From: Bacteroidota bacterium
GTDB taxonomy: Bacteria; Bacteroidota; Bacteroidia; NS11-12g; UBA9320
Assembly: GCA_947468275.1 (NCBI GenBank)
Contig: CANIKO010000013.1
Coordinates: forward strand, 1-43,720
DNA length: 43,720 nucleotides
Direction of reading: 5' to 3'
Numbering within the stretch: the stretch's first letter is position 1; the number at the start of each line of letters is the position of its first letter. The translations under genes were made by a program, and so were the position numbers. The notes below the pieces were generated by a model, which saw only the letters and a list, made by a program, of their open reading frames with translations, searched no databases and was not told where the DNA came from. This document shows positions 34,538-43,720 of the stretch, piece after piece.

Positions 34538-36922
34538 TTATTTTACAAATTTGGTCGATTCAACTTTTCCATCTTGTTCAACAACTACATAGTATGTGCC
34601 TTTTGAAAGAGTATTTACAAGCATATCAATGGATTTATTTTCGTTTGGAGTAGCATCATATCTTAAAACTTCAACTCCATAAACATCTTTAACAGATATT
34701 TTAGCATCGCTAATAGAGGATGTAATAATTGTAACTTTAGTATCTACAGGATTAGGATATACACTTAATCCGTTTTTACCACTATTTACACCTTGGTCTA
34801 TCATTTTTTGAGTTCCAGTAATTTCAATTGTTTTACAAATAGTTTTGGTACACTTAGTTTTGGGGTCATACGCTGTCATACATATATAATATTTACCAGA
34901 AACTTGATAGGTATGAGTAACCACTCTGCCTTTATCACCTAATTTATCACCCCAGCTCCAACCAAATTCAACTCCAGTAAGATTTGTTCCTTCAACGGTT
35001 ATAGCATTTCCTACAACTTTAAAAGAAAAATCAGGGTTAAAATCCGCACAAGGATCAGTCGTCTTCCCTTGCACTTCGATCGTAAAACAAATTGTTTTTT
35101 TGCATTTTCGCTTTGCATCATAGACGGTTACACAAATAGTATATTTACCTGATTTAGAAAAAGTATGACTAACAACTCTATCTGTACTTCCTTTTGTATT
35201 GTCTCCAAAATTCCATTCCATAGTGGCTCCTTTGCCCCCATCTACTTCTAACTTAACTTTCAAACCATCGGTTTGAAAACTCACTTTTGGATTAAAGTCT
35301 TTACAAGGATCTTGAGTTTCTTTTGCTTTAATAACAATTTCTTTACAAATAGTTTTAGTGCACTTGGTTTTTGGGTCAGTAATAGTAACACATCCTCTAT
35401 AAGTGCCAGGAGTTTTAAAATCAATTTTCACAATCCTGTCTGAACTTGTTTGACTATTGCTGAATTTCCAACTATAAGTAAAATTTGTGCCGCTCTGAGC
35501 TTCAAATATCACAACATTTCCATCTATTCTAAAACTATAATCAGGGTTAAAATCTTTACAAGGATCTGCATTCGTTCCTATAATTGTTATTTCCCAGCAT
35601 AACGTTTTTTTACATCCAGTTTTAGAATCGTAAATTGTAACACATGGCTTATAGGTGCCAGGCTTGTATGTATGACTTGACTGAATACCTGTCCCAGAGG
35701 CTCCATCGCCATAACTCCAAACATAGGAATAATTGCTTGCAGTTGTGCCAGCTCCCCAGAATGTTACAACTCCATTATCTCCAATTTTATATTCATATCT
35801 TGGATTAAAATCTGCACATGGGTCTTTCTGTGTTACGGTAATGTCCTTGCAAATTGTTTTGGTGCATTTAGTATTTCCACTGGTATAGGTTATAGTAACA
35901 CAAGGCTTGTATGAACCTGGCTTGTATTGATGCATACCGTCAATGGTGGTTGAACTTGTTCCATCTCCAAAATCCCATGCATAAGTAAAGCCGGTGCCAG
36001 AGGTTGCTTTATAGGTCGCCAATCCATTTGCATCTAATGTAAAATCTGCAGTAGGGGCAAATGCATCACAAGGATTTCCAACAGTAATATCGAAACAAAT
36101 GGTTTTTGTACATTTTGTTGTTGGGTCTGTAACCGTAACGCAAGGTCTGTAGGTGCCTGGCTTATAGGTATGACTTCCAACACGGTCTCCTCCTGTTGTA
36201 CCATCAGCAAAGTTCCATTGGTAAGTAAAACCTGTTCCAACAGATGCTTCAAAGGTAGCAACTCCATCTGTACCAACTTTCATGCCTGCAGAAGGACTAA
36301 AATTAGTACAAGGGTCTTGCACTGTAACTGCATCAAAGCAGATTGTTTTAGTGCATTTTGGATTTGAACTTGTAATTGTTACGCATGGTTTATAGGTTCC
36401 TGGTGCATAGGTATGAGTTCCGGTACGATCTCCACTTGTTGTATTGTCGCCAAAACTCCAAGAATAAGTATAAGTATTGGAACTACTATTACTTATTGAA
36501 GCTTCAAAAGTTATTGTTTTTCCATCTGTTCCTAATTTAATACCAGCTGATGGGGCAAAATTTGCACAAGGGTCAGCTATGGTTACACTAGCACAGTATT
36601 TTTTAACACAAGGATTATTAGGATCGCGTGGATTATAAATTTTAACACTTAGGCAAGGTTGGTAAGTCCCTGCTTTCACATAATCATGGTTAGGATCGCC
36701 AGTTGTAGCACTTGTTCCATCACCAAAGACCCATTCTTGCCCTAACACCTTAGGAGTTCCATTAGTGTTAGTGGTAATTTTAGGTGCAAATTTTACACTC
36801 GTTCCAGTAACAGTTGCACCGAATTCAACAAATACACTGTCGCAATAAGTGTATTTAGATTGACTGAACAATGTTGAAGTTGCAGCTAATAAAACAATTA
36901 ATAATGAAGTGATTTTTTTCAT
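34538..36922 (-). CDS. Secreted array of eight cysteine-patterned PKD domains with T9SS sorting domain
   Basis: 794 residues. The signal peptide is about 1-20 (TSTLFS/Q). Eight PKD units of about 80-90 residues follow, the first divergent, then seven that open DPCxxFxP or NPC and carry the PKD core (WSFGDNTTSGD, WDFGDGTSS) and YKPGTYKPCVTI. They close with KCTKTICF or similar, giving about four Cys per unit at fixed places. The last about 80 residues are a T9SS type A sorting domain (VYPNPVDTKVTI, with YGVEVLRYD and GKVESTKFVK). It is probably a stiff, disulfide-stabilised surface or released filament; the ligand is unknown. A -7 box lies upstream and a strong terminator downstream, so it is monocistronic. 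Confidence 0.92.
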   Translation of the reverse strand: MKKITSLLIVLLAATSTLFSQSKYTYCDSVFVEFGATVTGTSVKFAPKITTNTNGTPKVLGQEWVFGDGTSATTGDPNHDYVKAGTYQPCLSVKIYNPRDPNNPCVKKYCASVTIADPCANFAPSAGIKLGTDGKTITFEASISNSSSNTYTYSWSFGDNTTSGDRTGTHTYAPGTYKPCVTITSSNPKCTKTICFDAVTVQDPCTNFSPSAGMKVGTDGVATFEASVGTGFTYQWNFADGTTGGDRVGSHTYKPGTYRPCVTVTDPTTKCTKTICFDITVGNPCDAFAPTADFTLDANGLATYKATSGTGFTYAWDFGDGTSSTTIDGMHQYKPGSYKPCVTITYTSGNTKCTKTICKDITVTQKDPCADFNPRYEYKIGDNGVVTFWGAGTTASNYSYVWSYGDGASGTGIQSSHTYKPGTYKPCVTIYDSKTGCKKTLCWEITIIGTNADPCKDFNPDYSFRIDGNVVIFEAQSGTNFTYSWKFSNSQTSSDRIVKIDFKTPGTYRGCVTITDPKTKCTKTICKEIVIKAKETQDPCKDFNPKVSFQTDGLKVKLEVDGGKGATMEWNFGDNTKGSTDRVVSHTFSKSGKYTICVTVYDAKRKCKKTICFTIEVQGKTTDPCADFNPDFSFKVVGNAITVEGTNLTGVEFGWSWGDKLGDKGRVVTHTYQVSGKYYICMTAYDPKTKCTKTICKTIEITGTQKMIDQGVNSGKNGLSVYPNPVDTKVTIITSSISDAKISVKDVYGVEVLRYDATPNENKSIDMLVNTLSKGTYYVVVEQDGKVESTKFVK

Positions 36923-36940
36923 ATTTTATTTAATAAAGTT

Positions 36941-36948
36941 CAAATATA
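36941..36948 (-). promoter_or_regulatory. -7 promoter element TATATTTG for PKD-array gene
   Basis: Exact TAnnTTTG on minus, 18 bases before the ATG. Confidence 0.6.
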
Positions 36949-37041
36949 TGTATTTTCAATTTAATAGACTATATAAAATCAAAATACGTAACACGATTTG
37001 TTCATTATTTGTAAAAATAAGGTCACAAATCAATTAGCGTT

Positions 37042-39075
37042 TTACCAAATAATACTTCTTAAGGATATTGGCATATACATTTTGTTTTCTTCCTGAACTT
37101 TAAAGGCATCATAAAATTCTTGCATATTGCTCATTGGTCCAAGTATTCTGAATTTGGCAGGTGAATGTGGGTCGGTAGCTAAACGGGTTTTTAAAGCTTC
37201 AGGTTTAATATTATTTTTCCAACCTTGGGCCCATGAAATAAATAAACGTTGCTCACCAGTTAATCCATTTATTACTGGTGACTGCTTGCCATTTAATGAT
37301 TTTTTGTAGGCATAATATGCCATCGTTAAACCTCCAAGGTCGGCAATATTTTCACCTAAAGTAAGTTCACCGTTAACTTTTAAAGTGTCGATAGCAACAT
37401 AACTGCTGAATTGTTTTACCAATAATCCTGTTCTAGCCTTAAACTGTTTTTTATCTTCTTCCGTCCACCAGTCTTTCATATTTCCATCACCATCAAATTG
37501 GCTCCCTTGATCATCAAAACCATGAGTAAGCTCATGACCAATAATAGCTCCTATTCCACCATAATTAGCCGCGTCATCAGCGGTTGCATCAAAAAACGGA
37601 GGTTGCATTATTCCGGCAGGAAAAACAATTTCATTTATTGAAGGATTGTAATACGCGTTAACAGTGGGGGTGCTCATTCCCCATTCAGTTCTATCCACTG
37701 GCTTTCCAACTTTATCAAGCATTTCTTTATATCCGAATGCATTACTTCTCAATACATTCATGCAATAGGAGTCATCGGAAATTTCCATTTTGCTATGGTC
37801 TTTCCACTTATCTGGATACCCCAATTTGCGAATAATTTTATCCAACTTAGTCAAGGCTTGTTTTTTTGTAGGTTCACTCATCCAATCCAAAGTCTTAATC
37901 CTTTCGCGATATGCTAAGGTTAAATTATCTACCAAAGTATTCACTTTTGCTTTGGCATCAGCGCTAAAATATTTTTCAACGAACAGTTTACCAAGGGGCT
38001 CACCTAAGCTTCCATCCGTTTTATCTAATGCACGTTTCCATCGTGGTTTCATTTCTTTAGTCCCACGTAAAACAGTTTCAAAAAAAGCAAAATCCTGTTT
38101 GTCAACATTGCTACTTAAATAAGCCGCAGTTGCATTTATCAATTGCCAATGCATGTAAGACTTCCAATCTTCAATACTTACCGATTTTATCATTGAATTA
38201 AGTTCAGTTGCAAAATTTAATTGCTCAACAACAACATCTGTAAATGCTTTTGCTCCAATTTCATTGAAATATAAATCCCAATTTATGTTTGAATATTTCT
38301 TTTTAAAATCGACATAGGTAGTAGGATTATATTGCGCCTGAATATCTCTTTTTTCAACAGAGTTCATAGCTTTTGCAGCCAATTTACTCTCAATATTATA
38401 GGCAGTTTGAGGATTCACTTTTACTTCGGAATTGGCTGCAGAAACCATTTCCATCATTTTTGCAATATGAAGTATGTACTGTTTGCGTATGCTTTCGTGC
38501 TTTGGGTCAAAGTAATAATCTTTATCAGGCAGATTAAATCCACCCTGACTAACAAATTGTGTATTTTTCTTGCTGTCTTTCAAATCGGAAGTAATATAAA
38601 AACCAAATCCTCCAGGAATTCCCATGTTGTGGAACCGAGCAAGAAGCTTTATCAAATCCTCCGTATTTTTTAAAGCATTAATTTCATCCTGCATTGGTTT
38701 TATTGGAGCTAAACCGTCTTTTTCAGCTTTAACGCTATCCATAGCCACTCTATAAAATGTCCCTACCAATTGACGGTCGGTGCCTTTTGCAGCGCCTTTG
38801 TCGGATGAAACTTCGTTTACGATAGAGCGCAACCTATCTAAATTTCGGTCTTCTATTTCGTTAAAACTTCCCCAACGGCTTTCAGTAGCTGGAATAGGAT
38901 TCTTTTTTAGCCAAATTCCATTAGAATATTCATTAAAATCATCACCGGGCGATACAGTCGTATCCATATAATCCTGTTTTATTCCCGCATTTTCTGTGCT
39001 GTCGCTTTGTTTGCAACTGTCAATTGTTAATCCCAAAACTAATACTGTTAAGATAATTGTGTAATTTTTTGTCAT
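37042..39075 (-). CDS. M13 family zinc metallopeptidase (neprilysin/PepO-like), probable lipoprotein
   Basis: 677 residues. The N-terminus MTKNYTIILTVLVLGLTIDSC suggests a lipoprotein with Cys21, although Asp at -2 is unusual. An M13 N-terminal helical domain starts with DDFNEYSNGIWLKKNPIPA. The catalytic part has NAYYNP (473-478), HELTH zinc motif (514-518) with Glu515 as base, and GENIADLGG with the third zinc ligand Glu575. It should cut small to medium oligopeptides in the periplasm or at the cell surface. It is a single-gene unit with its own -7 box. Confidence 0.95.
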   Translation of the reverse strand: MTKNYTIILTVLVLGLTIDSCKQSDSTENAGIKQDYMDTTVSPGDDFNEYSNGIWLKKNPIPATESRWGSFNEIEDRNLDRLRSIVNEVSSDKGAAKGTDRQLVGTFYRVAMDSVKAEKDGLAPIKPMQDEINALKNTEDLIKLLARFHNMGIPGGFGFYITSDLKDSKKNTQFVSQGGFNLPDKDYYFDPKHESIRKQYILHIAKMMEMVSAANSEVKVNPQTAYNIESKLAAKAMNSVEKRDIQAQYNPTTYVDFKKKYSNINWDLYFNEIGAKAFTDVVVEQLNFATELNSMIKSVSIEDWKSYMHWQLINATAAYLSSNVDKQDFAFFETVLRGTKEMKPRWKRALDKTDGSLGEPLGKLFVEKYFSADAKAKVNTLVDNLTLAYRERIKTLDWMSEPTKKQALTKLDKIIRKLGYPDKWKDHSKMEISDDSYCMNVLRSNAFGYKEMLDKVGKPVDRTEWGMSTPTVNAYYNPSINEIVFPAGIMQPPFFDATADDAANYGGIGAIIGHELTHGFDDQGSQFDGDGNMKDWWTEEDKKQFKARTGLLVKQFSSYVAIDTLKVNGELTLGENIADLGGLTMAYYAYKKSLNGKQSPVINGLTGEQRLFISWAQGWKNNIKPEALKTRLATDPHSPAKFRILGPMSNMQEFYDAFKVQEENKMYMPISLRSIIW

Positions 39076-39094
39076 AAAAACTTTTTTGAAGGGG

Positions 39095-39102
39095 CAAATA
39101 TA
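39095..39102 (-). promoter_or_regulatory. -7 promoter element TATATTTG for M13 peptidase gene
   Basis: Exact TAnnTTTG on minus, 19 bases before the ATG. Confidence 0.6.
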
Positions 39103-39192
39103 TTTTTTTACACCCTTAATACTTAAACTTTTTACGATTAATGAAAGGAACTAATTGATTTTGTCGTTTTTTGCAGTGAAATTTAAAGGAGC

Positions 39193-39681
39193 ATGAAAAA
39201 TATTAAGTCACATAGCATTTTTTTGGCATTGGCTTTGGCTGGTATTTTAGTATTATTTATTGTTATTTTTTTAACAAAACATCAATTATCAGGAGATTCA
39301 AGTGCTAAAATAAATTCAGAGTTATTTTATCTACGCTATCATGACGTAACTATCGCAAACATTATAATTTTCGTAATTCTTTTGTTTGTTTCCAATATTA
39401 TGTTTATCCGTCAACGGTATTGGGATACGTTTATTTGGACTGGGATTATTTTTTTGATCTTTACGCTAATTGATTGGTGGTGGTTAAGTAATATTATTTT
39501 TGAATATAAGACAATTAATAATCTGAGCGAAGGTGAAAGCAACTTCTATCCCATTATTGGAGTATTGATTGGATTACTAGGGCTTGGCATTTCCATTGGA
39601 AATTATTATTTATTAAAACAATTATTTAGAGAAAAGGAAGATAAATCCGCCGAGACAAAAATTAATAGTACCAAACCATAA
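39193..39681 (+). CDS. Four-helix hypothetical membrane protein
   Basis: 162 residues with four predicted transmembrane helices: about 8-27 (IFLALALAGILVLFIVIFL), 51-72, 81-101 (FIWTGIIFLIFTLIDWWWL) and 121-141 (IIGVLIGLLGLGISIGNYYLL). It has a charged C-terminal tail. No family is recognised. An AAAGGAG (39185-39191) sits only one base from the ATG, so it is probably not a working Shine-Dalgarno site at normal spacing. It lies 12 bases ahead of the aminopeptidase P gene, so the two are probably one transcript. Confidence 0.75.
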   Translation: MKNIKSHSIFLALALAGILVLFIVIFLTKHQLSGDSSAKINSELFYLRYHDVTIANIIIFVILLFVSNIMFIRQRYWDTFIWTGIIFLIFTLIDWWWLSNIIFEYKTINNLSEGESNFYPIIGVLIGLLGLGISIGNYYLLKQLFREKEDKSAETKINSTKP

Positions 39682-39693
39682 AAAAATTAACAC

Positions 39694-40992
39694 ATGAAAT
39701 ACGAACAAATACACAAACAGCTTTTTATTGAAAACCGTGAAAGGTTTAAACAAATACTAAAACCAAATAGCATTGCCATTTTTACAAGCAATTATGAATA
39801 TGTGCTTAACGGCGATGCGACGCATACTTTCAAACAAAATTCCAACCTATTTTGGTTATCTGGAATAGACCAGGAAGACAGTATTTTGGTTATTTACCCG
39901 GATTGTGCCATTCCGGAATTTCGCGAAGCCTTGTTTTTAAAACAAACCAATGATAAAATAGCTATTTGGGAAGGATATAAATATACCATGGAACATGCTA
40001 ATCAGGTTTCTGGAGTTGCCAATATTTTTTGGAACGATAATTTTTGGGATACTATTCGTCCGATTATCAATATGGCAAAATCTATTTATTTACCTTTGAA
40101 CGAAAACGACCGCTTTGCCTACAAAACCCCATATAATGAACTAGATTTTGTAAACGAAGTTAAAGCCCGTTTCCCATTACACCATTTTGAAAGAAGTTCT
40201 ACTCATCTTCAGCGTTTGCGCAGCGTAAAATCAAACATGGAGTTGGATTTGACCCGCAAGGCTATAAGTATCTCAAAAAAAGGATTCGAAAGGCTTTTAA
40301 AATTCACAAAACCAGGAGTTTGGGAATATGAGGTGGAAGCCGAATTAATTCACGAATATCTAAGCAACCGCGCCAATGGACATTCCTTTCATCCTATTAT
40401 AGCGAGCGGTGCTTCGGCCTGTGTACTTCATTATGTGGAAAACAATCGCCAATGCCAAAACGGCGAAATACTGATGGTGGATTGCGGTGTGGATTATGCC
40501 AACTATGCGTCGGATATGACCCGTGCTTTTCCTGTGAACGGTAAATTTACCCAACGTCAAAAAGATGTTTACAATGCAGTGTTGCGAGTAATGAGAGCAG
40601 CATCAAAACTATTGACACCCGGCACAATGCTTATGGATTATCACAAAATAGTGGGCAAGGAATTAATGGAAAAAGAGCTGGTGGATTTGGGATTGATTAC
40701 TATGGACGACATTAAAAAAGAAGACCCTAACTGGCCTGCTTATAAAAAATACTTTATGCACGGCACTTCGCATTTTTTAGGAATAGATGTGCACGATGTA
40801 GGCATGCGTTACGAACCGATGCAAGCCGGCAATTTGTTTACTTGCGAACCGGGTATTTATATTAAGGAAGAAGGAATTGGCATCCGTATTGAAAACAATC
40901 TTTTGATAACTGAAACCGGCCCATTGGATTTGATGGACGAAATTGGGATGTTGATTGAGGTGGATGAAATTGAAGCGTTTATGAACTCTTAG
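39694..40992 (+). CDS. pepP: Xaa-Pro aminopeptidase (aminopeptidase P, M24B)
   Basis: 432 residues. It removes an N-terminal residue preceding proline. The creatinase-like N-terminal domain covers about 1-170 (SNYEYVLNGDATHTFKQNSNLFWLSG). The pita-bread domain carries the five metal ligands expected in M24: two Asp in VDCGVDYANYASDMTRAF, His in HGTSHFLGIDVHDVG, Glu in CEPGIYI and Glu in IRIENN. It is cytosolic, with no signal peptide. It shares an operon with the small membrane protein upstream. Confidence 0.95.
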   Translation: MKYEQIHKQLFIENRERFKQILKPNSIAIFTSNYEYVLNGDATHTFKQNSNLFWLSGIDQEDSILVIYPDCAIPEFREALFLKQTNDKIAIWEGYKYTMEHANQVSGVANIFWNDNFWDTIRPIINMAKSIYLPLNENDRFAYKTPYNELDFVNEVKARFPLHHFERSSTHLQRLRSVKSNMELDLTRKAISISKKGFERLLKFTKPGVWEYEVEAELIHEYLSNRANGHSFHPIIASGASACVLHYVENNRQCQNGEILMVDCGVDYANYASDMTRAFPVNGKFTQRQKDVYNAVLRVMRAASKLLTPGTMLMDYHKIVGKELMEKELVDLGLITMDDIKKEDPNWPAYKKYFMHGTSHFLGIDVHDVGMRYEPMQAGNLFTCEPGIYIKEEGIGIRIENNLLITETGPLDLMDEIGMLIEVDEIEAFMNS

Positions 40993-41130
40993 AGAAAAGT
41001 TAAAAGACTATTAAGCAATATAAATAGATTATTTAATACCGGCCACTTTTAAGATTATTTTGTATAAGTATGATTACTTTATATTTTAACTTAATTTCAA
41101 ATTTCCCATAAAAAACAGAATTAAAAAAAA

Positions 41131-42408
41131 CTAATACCCATACCTCTCCCCCCACCTCAATTTCAAATATTTTCTCAATTCCTCTTCCTTTAGGTTTTTT
41201 CCGGGATTGTAAATAACTGTGCCACTTAACGATTCTGGCAAAAATTCCAAATCAACAAAACTTTGATCGTACTGAGGAGCATATTTATAATCTTTGCCAT
41301 AACCCATATTTTTCATCAGTTTGGTAGGGGCGTTCCGCAAATGCAAAGGAACTGGCTGATCGCCAGTTTTGTTTACCAAGTCCATAGCCGTTTCAATGGC
41401 CATATAGGAGGCATTACTTTTGGCTGAAGTAGCTAAATAAATGGCAGTTTGGCTTAGAATTATTCTGGCCTCCGGCATTCCAATCATTTGAATGGCTTGA
41501 AAACATTGGGTGGCCATAAGTAATGCATTCGGATTGGCGTTACCAATATCTTCACTGGACAAAATAACCATTCGGCGGGCAATAAATTTTATATCCTCTC
41601 CCCCCTCCAACATTCGGGCTAGCCAATAAACAGCCCCGTTGGGGTCGCTGCCTCTGAGGCTTTTTATAAATGCCGAAATAATATCATAATGTTGCTCACC
41701 CAATTTATCGTACAAGGCCATTTTTTGCTGCAAAACCAACTCGACGGCTTTATTTGTTATAGTTACTTTTTCGTTTTTTAAAGTCGTTTGTACCACCAAG
41801 TCAAACAAATTTAAAAGCTTGCGGCCATCGCCTCCGGTAAACCGGAACAAAGCTTCCTTTTCTTTTAACTCAATGGTTATGGACTTTAAAAAAGCATCCT
41901 TTTGAATGGCACGATTCAGGATTTTATCCAAATGTTCTTCTTCAAATGCTTTTAAAACATAAACCTGGCAACGGCTAAGTAAAGCACTTATGACTTCAAA
42001 ACTCGGGTTTTCTGTAGTAGCACCGATAAGCGTAATAATTCCCTTTTCAACGGCTCCCAATAATGCGTCCTGTTGGGATTTATTAAAACGATGAATCTCG
42101 TCAATAAATAATAAGGCACCGCCTTGTTCTTTGGCTTTATCTATTACTTCCCGCAATTCCTTTACCCCTGAGCTGATAGCACTCAAACTATAAAAAGGCA
42201 ATTTCCAAGTTTGCGAAAGTAACTGGGCCAACGTGGTTTTCCCAACTCCGGGTGGACCCCAAAAAATAAGACTTCTGGCAGTATGGGTTTCAGCTAATTT
42301 CAGAACAGGTTTTCCCTCGCCCAACAGATGTTCCTGCCCAATAAATTCTGACAGAGCCATTAGCCTAACTCTTTCAGCTAAAGGGATATTTGATGGAGTG
42401 GTTTCCAT
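41131..42408 (-). CDS. rarA: Replication-associated recombination protein A (MgsA/RarA AAA+ ATPase)
   Basis: 425 residues. It acts at stalled replication forks with SSB and is related to clamp-loader subunits. Walker A is GPPGVGKT (51-58), Walker B is [10 protein letters not shown] (Asp103-Glu104) and sensor 1 is [11 protein letters not shown]. The C-terminal tetramerisation part carries [21 protein letters not shown] and [13 protein letters not shown]. The N-terminal [20 protein letters not shown] is typical of the family. It lies 23 bases after the polyprenyl synthase gene and is probably the last gene of a rnr-polyprenyl synthase-rarA operon. Confidence 0.95.
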   Translation of the reverse strand: METTPSNIPLAERVRLMALSEFIGQEHLLGEGKPVLKLAETHTARSLIFWGPPGVGKTTLAQLLSQTWKLPFYSLSAISSGVKELREVIDKAKEQGGALLFIDEIHRFNKSQQDALLGAVEKGIITLIGATTENPSFEVISALLSRCQVYVLKAFEEEHLDKILNRAIQKDAFLKSITIELKEKEALFRFTGGDGRKLLNLFDLVVQTTLKNEKVTITNKAVELVLQQKMALYDKLGEQHYDIISAFIKSLRGSDPNGAVYWLARMLEGGEDIKFIARRMVILSSEDIGNANPNALLMATQCFQAIQMIGMPEARIILSQTAIYLATSAKSNASYMAIETAMDLVNKTGDQPVPLHLRNAPTKLMKNMGYGKDYKYAPQYDQSFVDLEFLPESLSGTVIYNPGKNLKEEELRKYLKLRWGERYGY

Positions 42409-42431
42409 TTGTGCTTTCTATTGTAAACAAT

Positions 42432-43397
42432 TTAAAAACTTCTGTTCTGTAAATAAATCAACAATTCGTTTATGTCCAATTTCTTTGATTCATCCACCTT
42501 TAAGTCCTTTAAATTTTGTAACGCCAAACTAAAATACTTTTCAGATAATTGTTTCAAATAATCGTCTGCCTCAGTTTTGATAAAGAGAGTTTTAATCGCT
42601 TCTATTTTATTTACCTCACTTATATTTTTATCATTAAATAAATCCTGAATTTTTTCCTTCTCAGTTTCCATGGCTTTAATAACCATGATGGTTTTTTTGT
42701 TTGCCAATATATCTCCACCGGGCTGTTTGCCTACCAATTCAGGGGTTCCAAATGCATCCAAATAATCATCCATCAGCTGAAACCCAATTCCCATGTTCAC
42801 CCCAAGGTTATATATTTTTAAAGCTTCTTCTTTTGTGGCATCAGCTACTATGGCACCCATTTGAAGGCTGCAACCTAACAGAACAGATGTTTTCAAACGA
42901 ATCATTTCTAGATATTCGGTTTCAGTCACATCATTTTGGGTTTCAAAATTCATGTCCATTTGCTGGCCATCACACACTTCAGCTGCTGTTTTATTAAACA
43001 CTGAAAATAATTCCGGCCAATGTTTTTGTTCCGATTTTTGAAGCATTTCAAATGCCTTTACCAACATCAAATCTCCAGAAAGAATGGCAATATTGGTATC
43101 CCACTTTTCATGAACGGTTGGCTTGCCTCTGCGAACAGGAGCTTTATCCATAATATCATCATGTATTAATGAAAAATTATGAAAAACTTCTACCGCTAAG
43201 GCAGCAGGAAGGGCTTTTTCAATATTTCCTGAATACAACTCACATCCCATTAGTGCCAAAACAGGCCGGATGCGTTTGCCACCCAAACCAAGGATATAAT
43301 TTAAAGGGTCATATAAATTTTGAGGAGAGCCTAGGTAGGGATTATTTTGGATTTCTTGCTCTATTTTATTTAATAATTGGGAGTATGATTTTAGCAT
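42432..43397 (-). CDS. Trans-polyprenyl diphosphate synthase
   Basis: 321 residues. The first Asp-rich motif is D80-DIM-D84 in LIHDDIMDKAPVRRGKPTVH and the second is D210-DYL-D214 in FQLMDDYLDAFG. GGKRIRPVLALMGCEL is the substrate loop. Small residues upstream of the first motif suggest a medium to long chain product (octaprenyl-type, for menaquinone) rather than farnesyl, but chain length cannot be fixed by eye. Its quinone product would serve sdhC and pyrD. Confidence 0.92.
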   Translation of the reverse strand: MLKSYSQLLNKIEQEIQNNPYLGSPQNLYDPLNYILGLGGKRIRPVLALMGCELYSGNIEKALPAALAVEVFHNFSLIHDDIMDKAPVRRGKPTVHEKWDTNIAILSGDLMLVKAFEMLQKSEQKHWPELFSVFNKTAAEVCDGQQMDMNFETQNDVTETEYLEMIRLKTSVLLGCSLQMGAIVADATKEEALKIYNLGVNMGIGFQLMDDYLDAFGTPELVGKQPGGDILANKKTIMVIKAMETEKEKIQDLFNDKNISEVNKIEAIKTLFIKTEADDYLKQLSEKYFSLALQNLKDLKVDESKKLDINELLIYLQNRSF

Positions 43398-43416
43398 TTT
43401 AAAAAGTCTTAAATCT

Positions 43417-43720
43417 TTAAATCACAAACTCAAAATCCACCAACCGCTTTGGAATATTTGTCCGTTTAACACGAATTTTTGCAACATCGCCCATTTGGTG
43501 CTTTATACCTTTTCGCATTCCCAACACATAGCGTCCTTTTTCAAAAAATTCATAAATATCGTCCGTCATATCTTTCAAACGAATCATACCTTCGCATTTG
43601 TTTTCAATAATCTCCACATAAATACCCCATTCCGTAATTCCGGTAATTATCCCTTCAAATGTTTCACCTATAAATTGGGTTATGTATTCAGTTTGCTTGT
43701 ATTTTATGGAAGCACGTTCC
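43417..43720 (-). CDS. rnr: Ribonuclease R, C-terminal part with S1 domain (5' end outside window)
   Basis: The frame is open to the window edge, giving about 100 C-terminal residues (beginning ERASIKYKQTEYITQFIG). They match the RNase R ending: the ERA(S)xKYxQ segment that joins the RNB catalytic domain to the S1 domain, then FEGIITGITEWGIYVEI and ENKCEGMIRLKDM. RNase R is a 3'-5' exoribonuclease for structured RNA. It is upstream of the polyprenyl synthase gene by 19 bases, probably in one operon. Confidence 0.88.
   Translation of the reverse strand, partial: ERASIKYKQTEYITQFIGETFEGIITGITEWGIYVEIIENKCEGMIRLKDMTDDIYEFFEKGRYVLGMRKGIKHQMGDVAKIRVKRTNIPKRLVDFEFVI

Noticed and set aside
1-43720. 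CRISPR arrays, insertion sequences, prophage, rRNA
   Set aside because: No regularly spaced direct repeats, no transposase, integrase or phage-like genes, and no rRNA segments were seen on either strand.

Overview
The window reads as chromosomal DNA of a free-living, AT-rich Bacteroidota bacterium. The evidence is (i) secreted proteins ending in type IX secretion (T9SS) type A sorting domains at about 0-0.9 kb, 1.8-3.3 kb and 34.5-36.9 kb; (ii) the Bacteroidota -7 promoter motif TAnnTTTG a short distance upstream of many genes, often so close to the start codon that little or no 5' leader is left; (iii) few convincing Shine-Dalgarno sequences; and (iv) phylum-typical gene content: CAB-type succinate dehydrogenase, a DUF4783-nadC pair, monofunctional aspartokinase, M13 peptidase lipoprotein and a very large SprA-like outer-membrane barrel. 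I cannot name the genus.

Layout. 0-0.9 kb: 3' end of a PKD-domain T9SS cargo gene with a strong terminator. 0.95-5.9 kb: a loose accessory strip of isolated plus-strand genes separated by hairpin-rich spacers (small bacterial PH-domain protein, secreted beta-lactamase-fold serine hydrolase, an unrecognised protein, and a Fic-domain AMPylase-like protein with its own winged helix and an operator-like palindrome on its promoter). 5.9-8 kb: tRNA-Glu, GAPDH, YqgE/AlgH. 7.9-9 kb (minus): operon fdx-iscX-kdsC. 9.1-13.7 kb: secreted MORN protein, aspartokinase, a PD40 propeller protein and a YD-repeat-like secreted protein. 13.8-17.3 kb (minus): sdhC-sdhA-sdhB. 17.5-20.9 kb: pyrD, a PEGA/SHOCT lipoprotein, a ferritin-VIT1 fusion transporter and a small lipoprotein. 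21-24.6 kb (minus): a 1171-residue outer-membrane protein containing a G10 homopolymer. 24.7-29.2 kb: DUF4783-nadC, alanine dehydrogenase (minus), lytic transglycosylase and purN. 29.2-36.9 kb (minus): coiled-coil membrane protein, aconitase, the tRNA-Gln/prs/rplY cluster and an eight-unit, cysteine-patterned PKD array protein. 37-43.7 kb: M13 metallopeptidase, a four-helix membrane protein with Xaa-Pro aminopeptidase, then (minus) rnr (partial), a polyprenyl diphosphate synthase and mgsA/rarA.

Most of the window is core metabolism: glycolysis, the TCA cycle and respiratory chain (aconitase, succinate dehydrogenase), pyrimidine, purine, PRPP and NAD synthesis, aspartate-family amino acids, isoprenoid quinones, Kdo for lipopolysaccharide, and translation. 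I see no CRISPR array, transposase, integrase, phage module or rRNA. The parts most worth a second look are the Fic gene with its operator, the poly-G tract in the large surface protein, the four-cysteine PKD array, the ferritin-VIT1 fusion and its lipoprotein neighbours, and the unusual fdx-iscX-kdsC operon. I did not find a clearly new multi-gene system.
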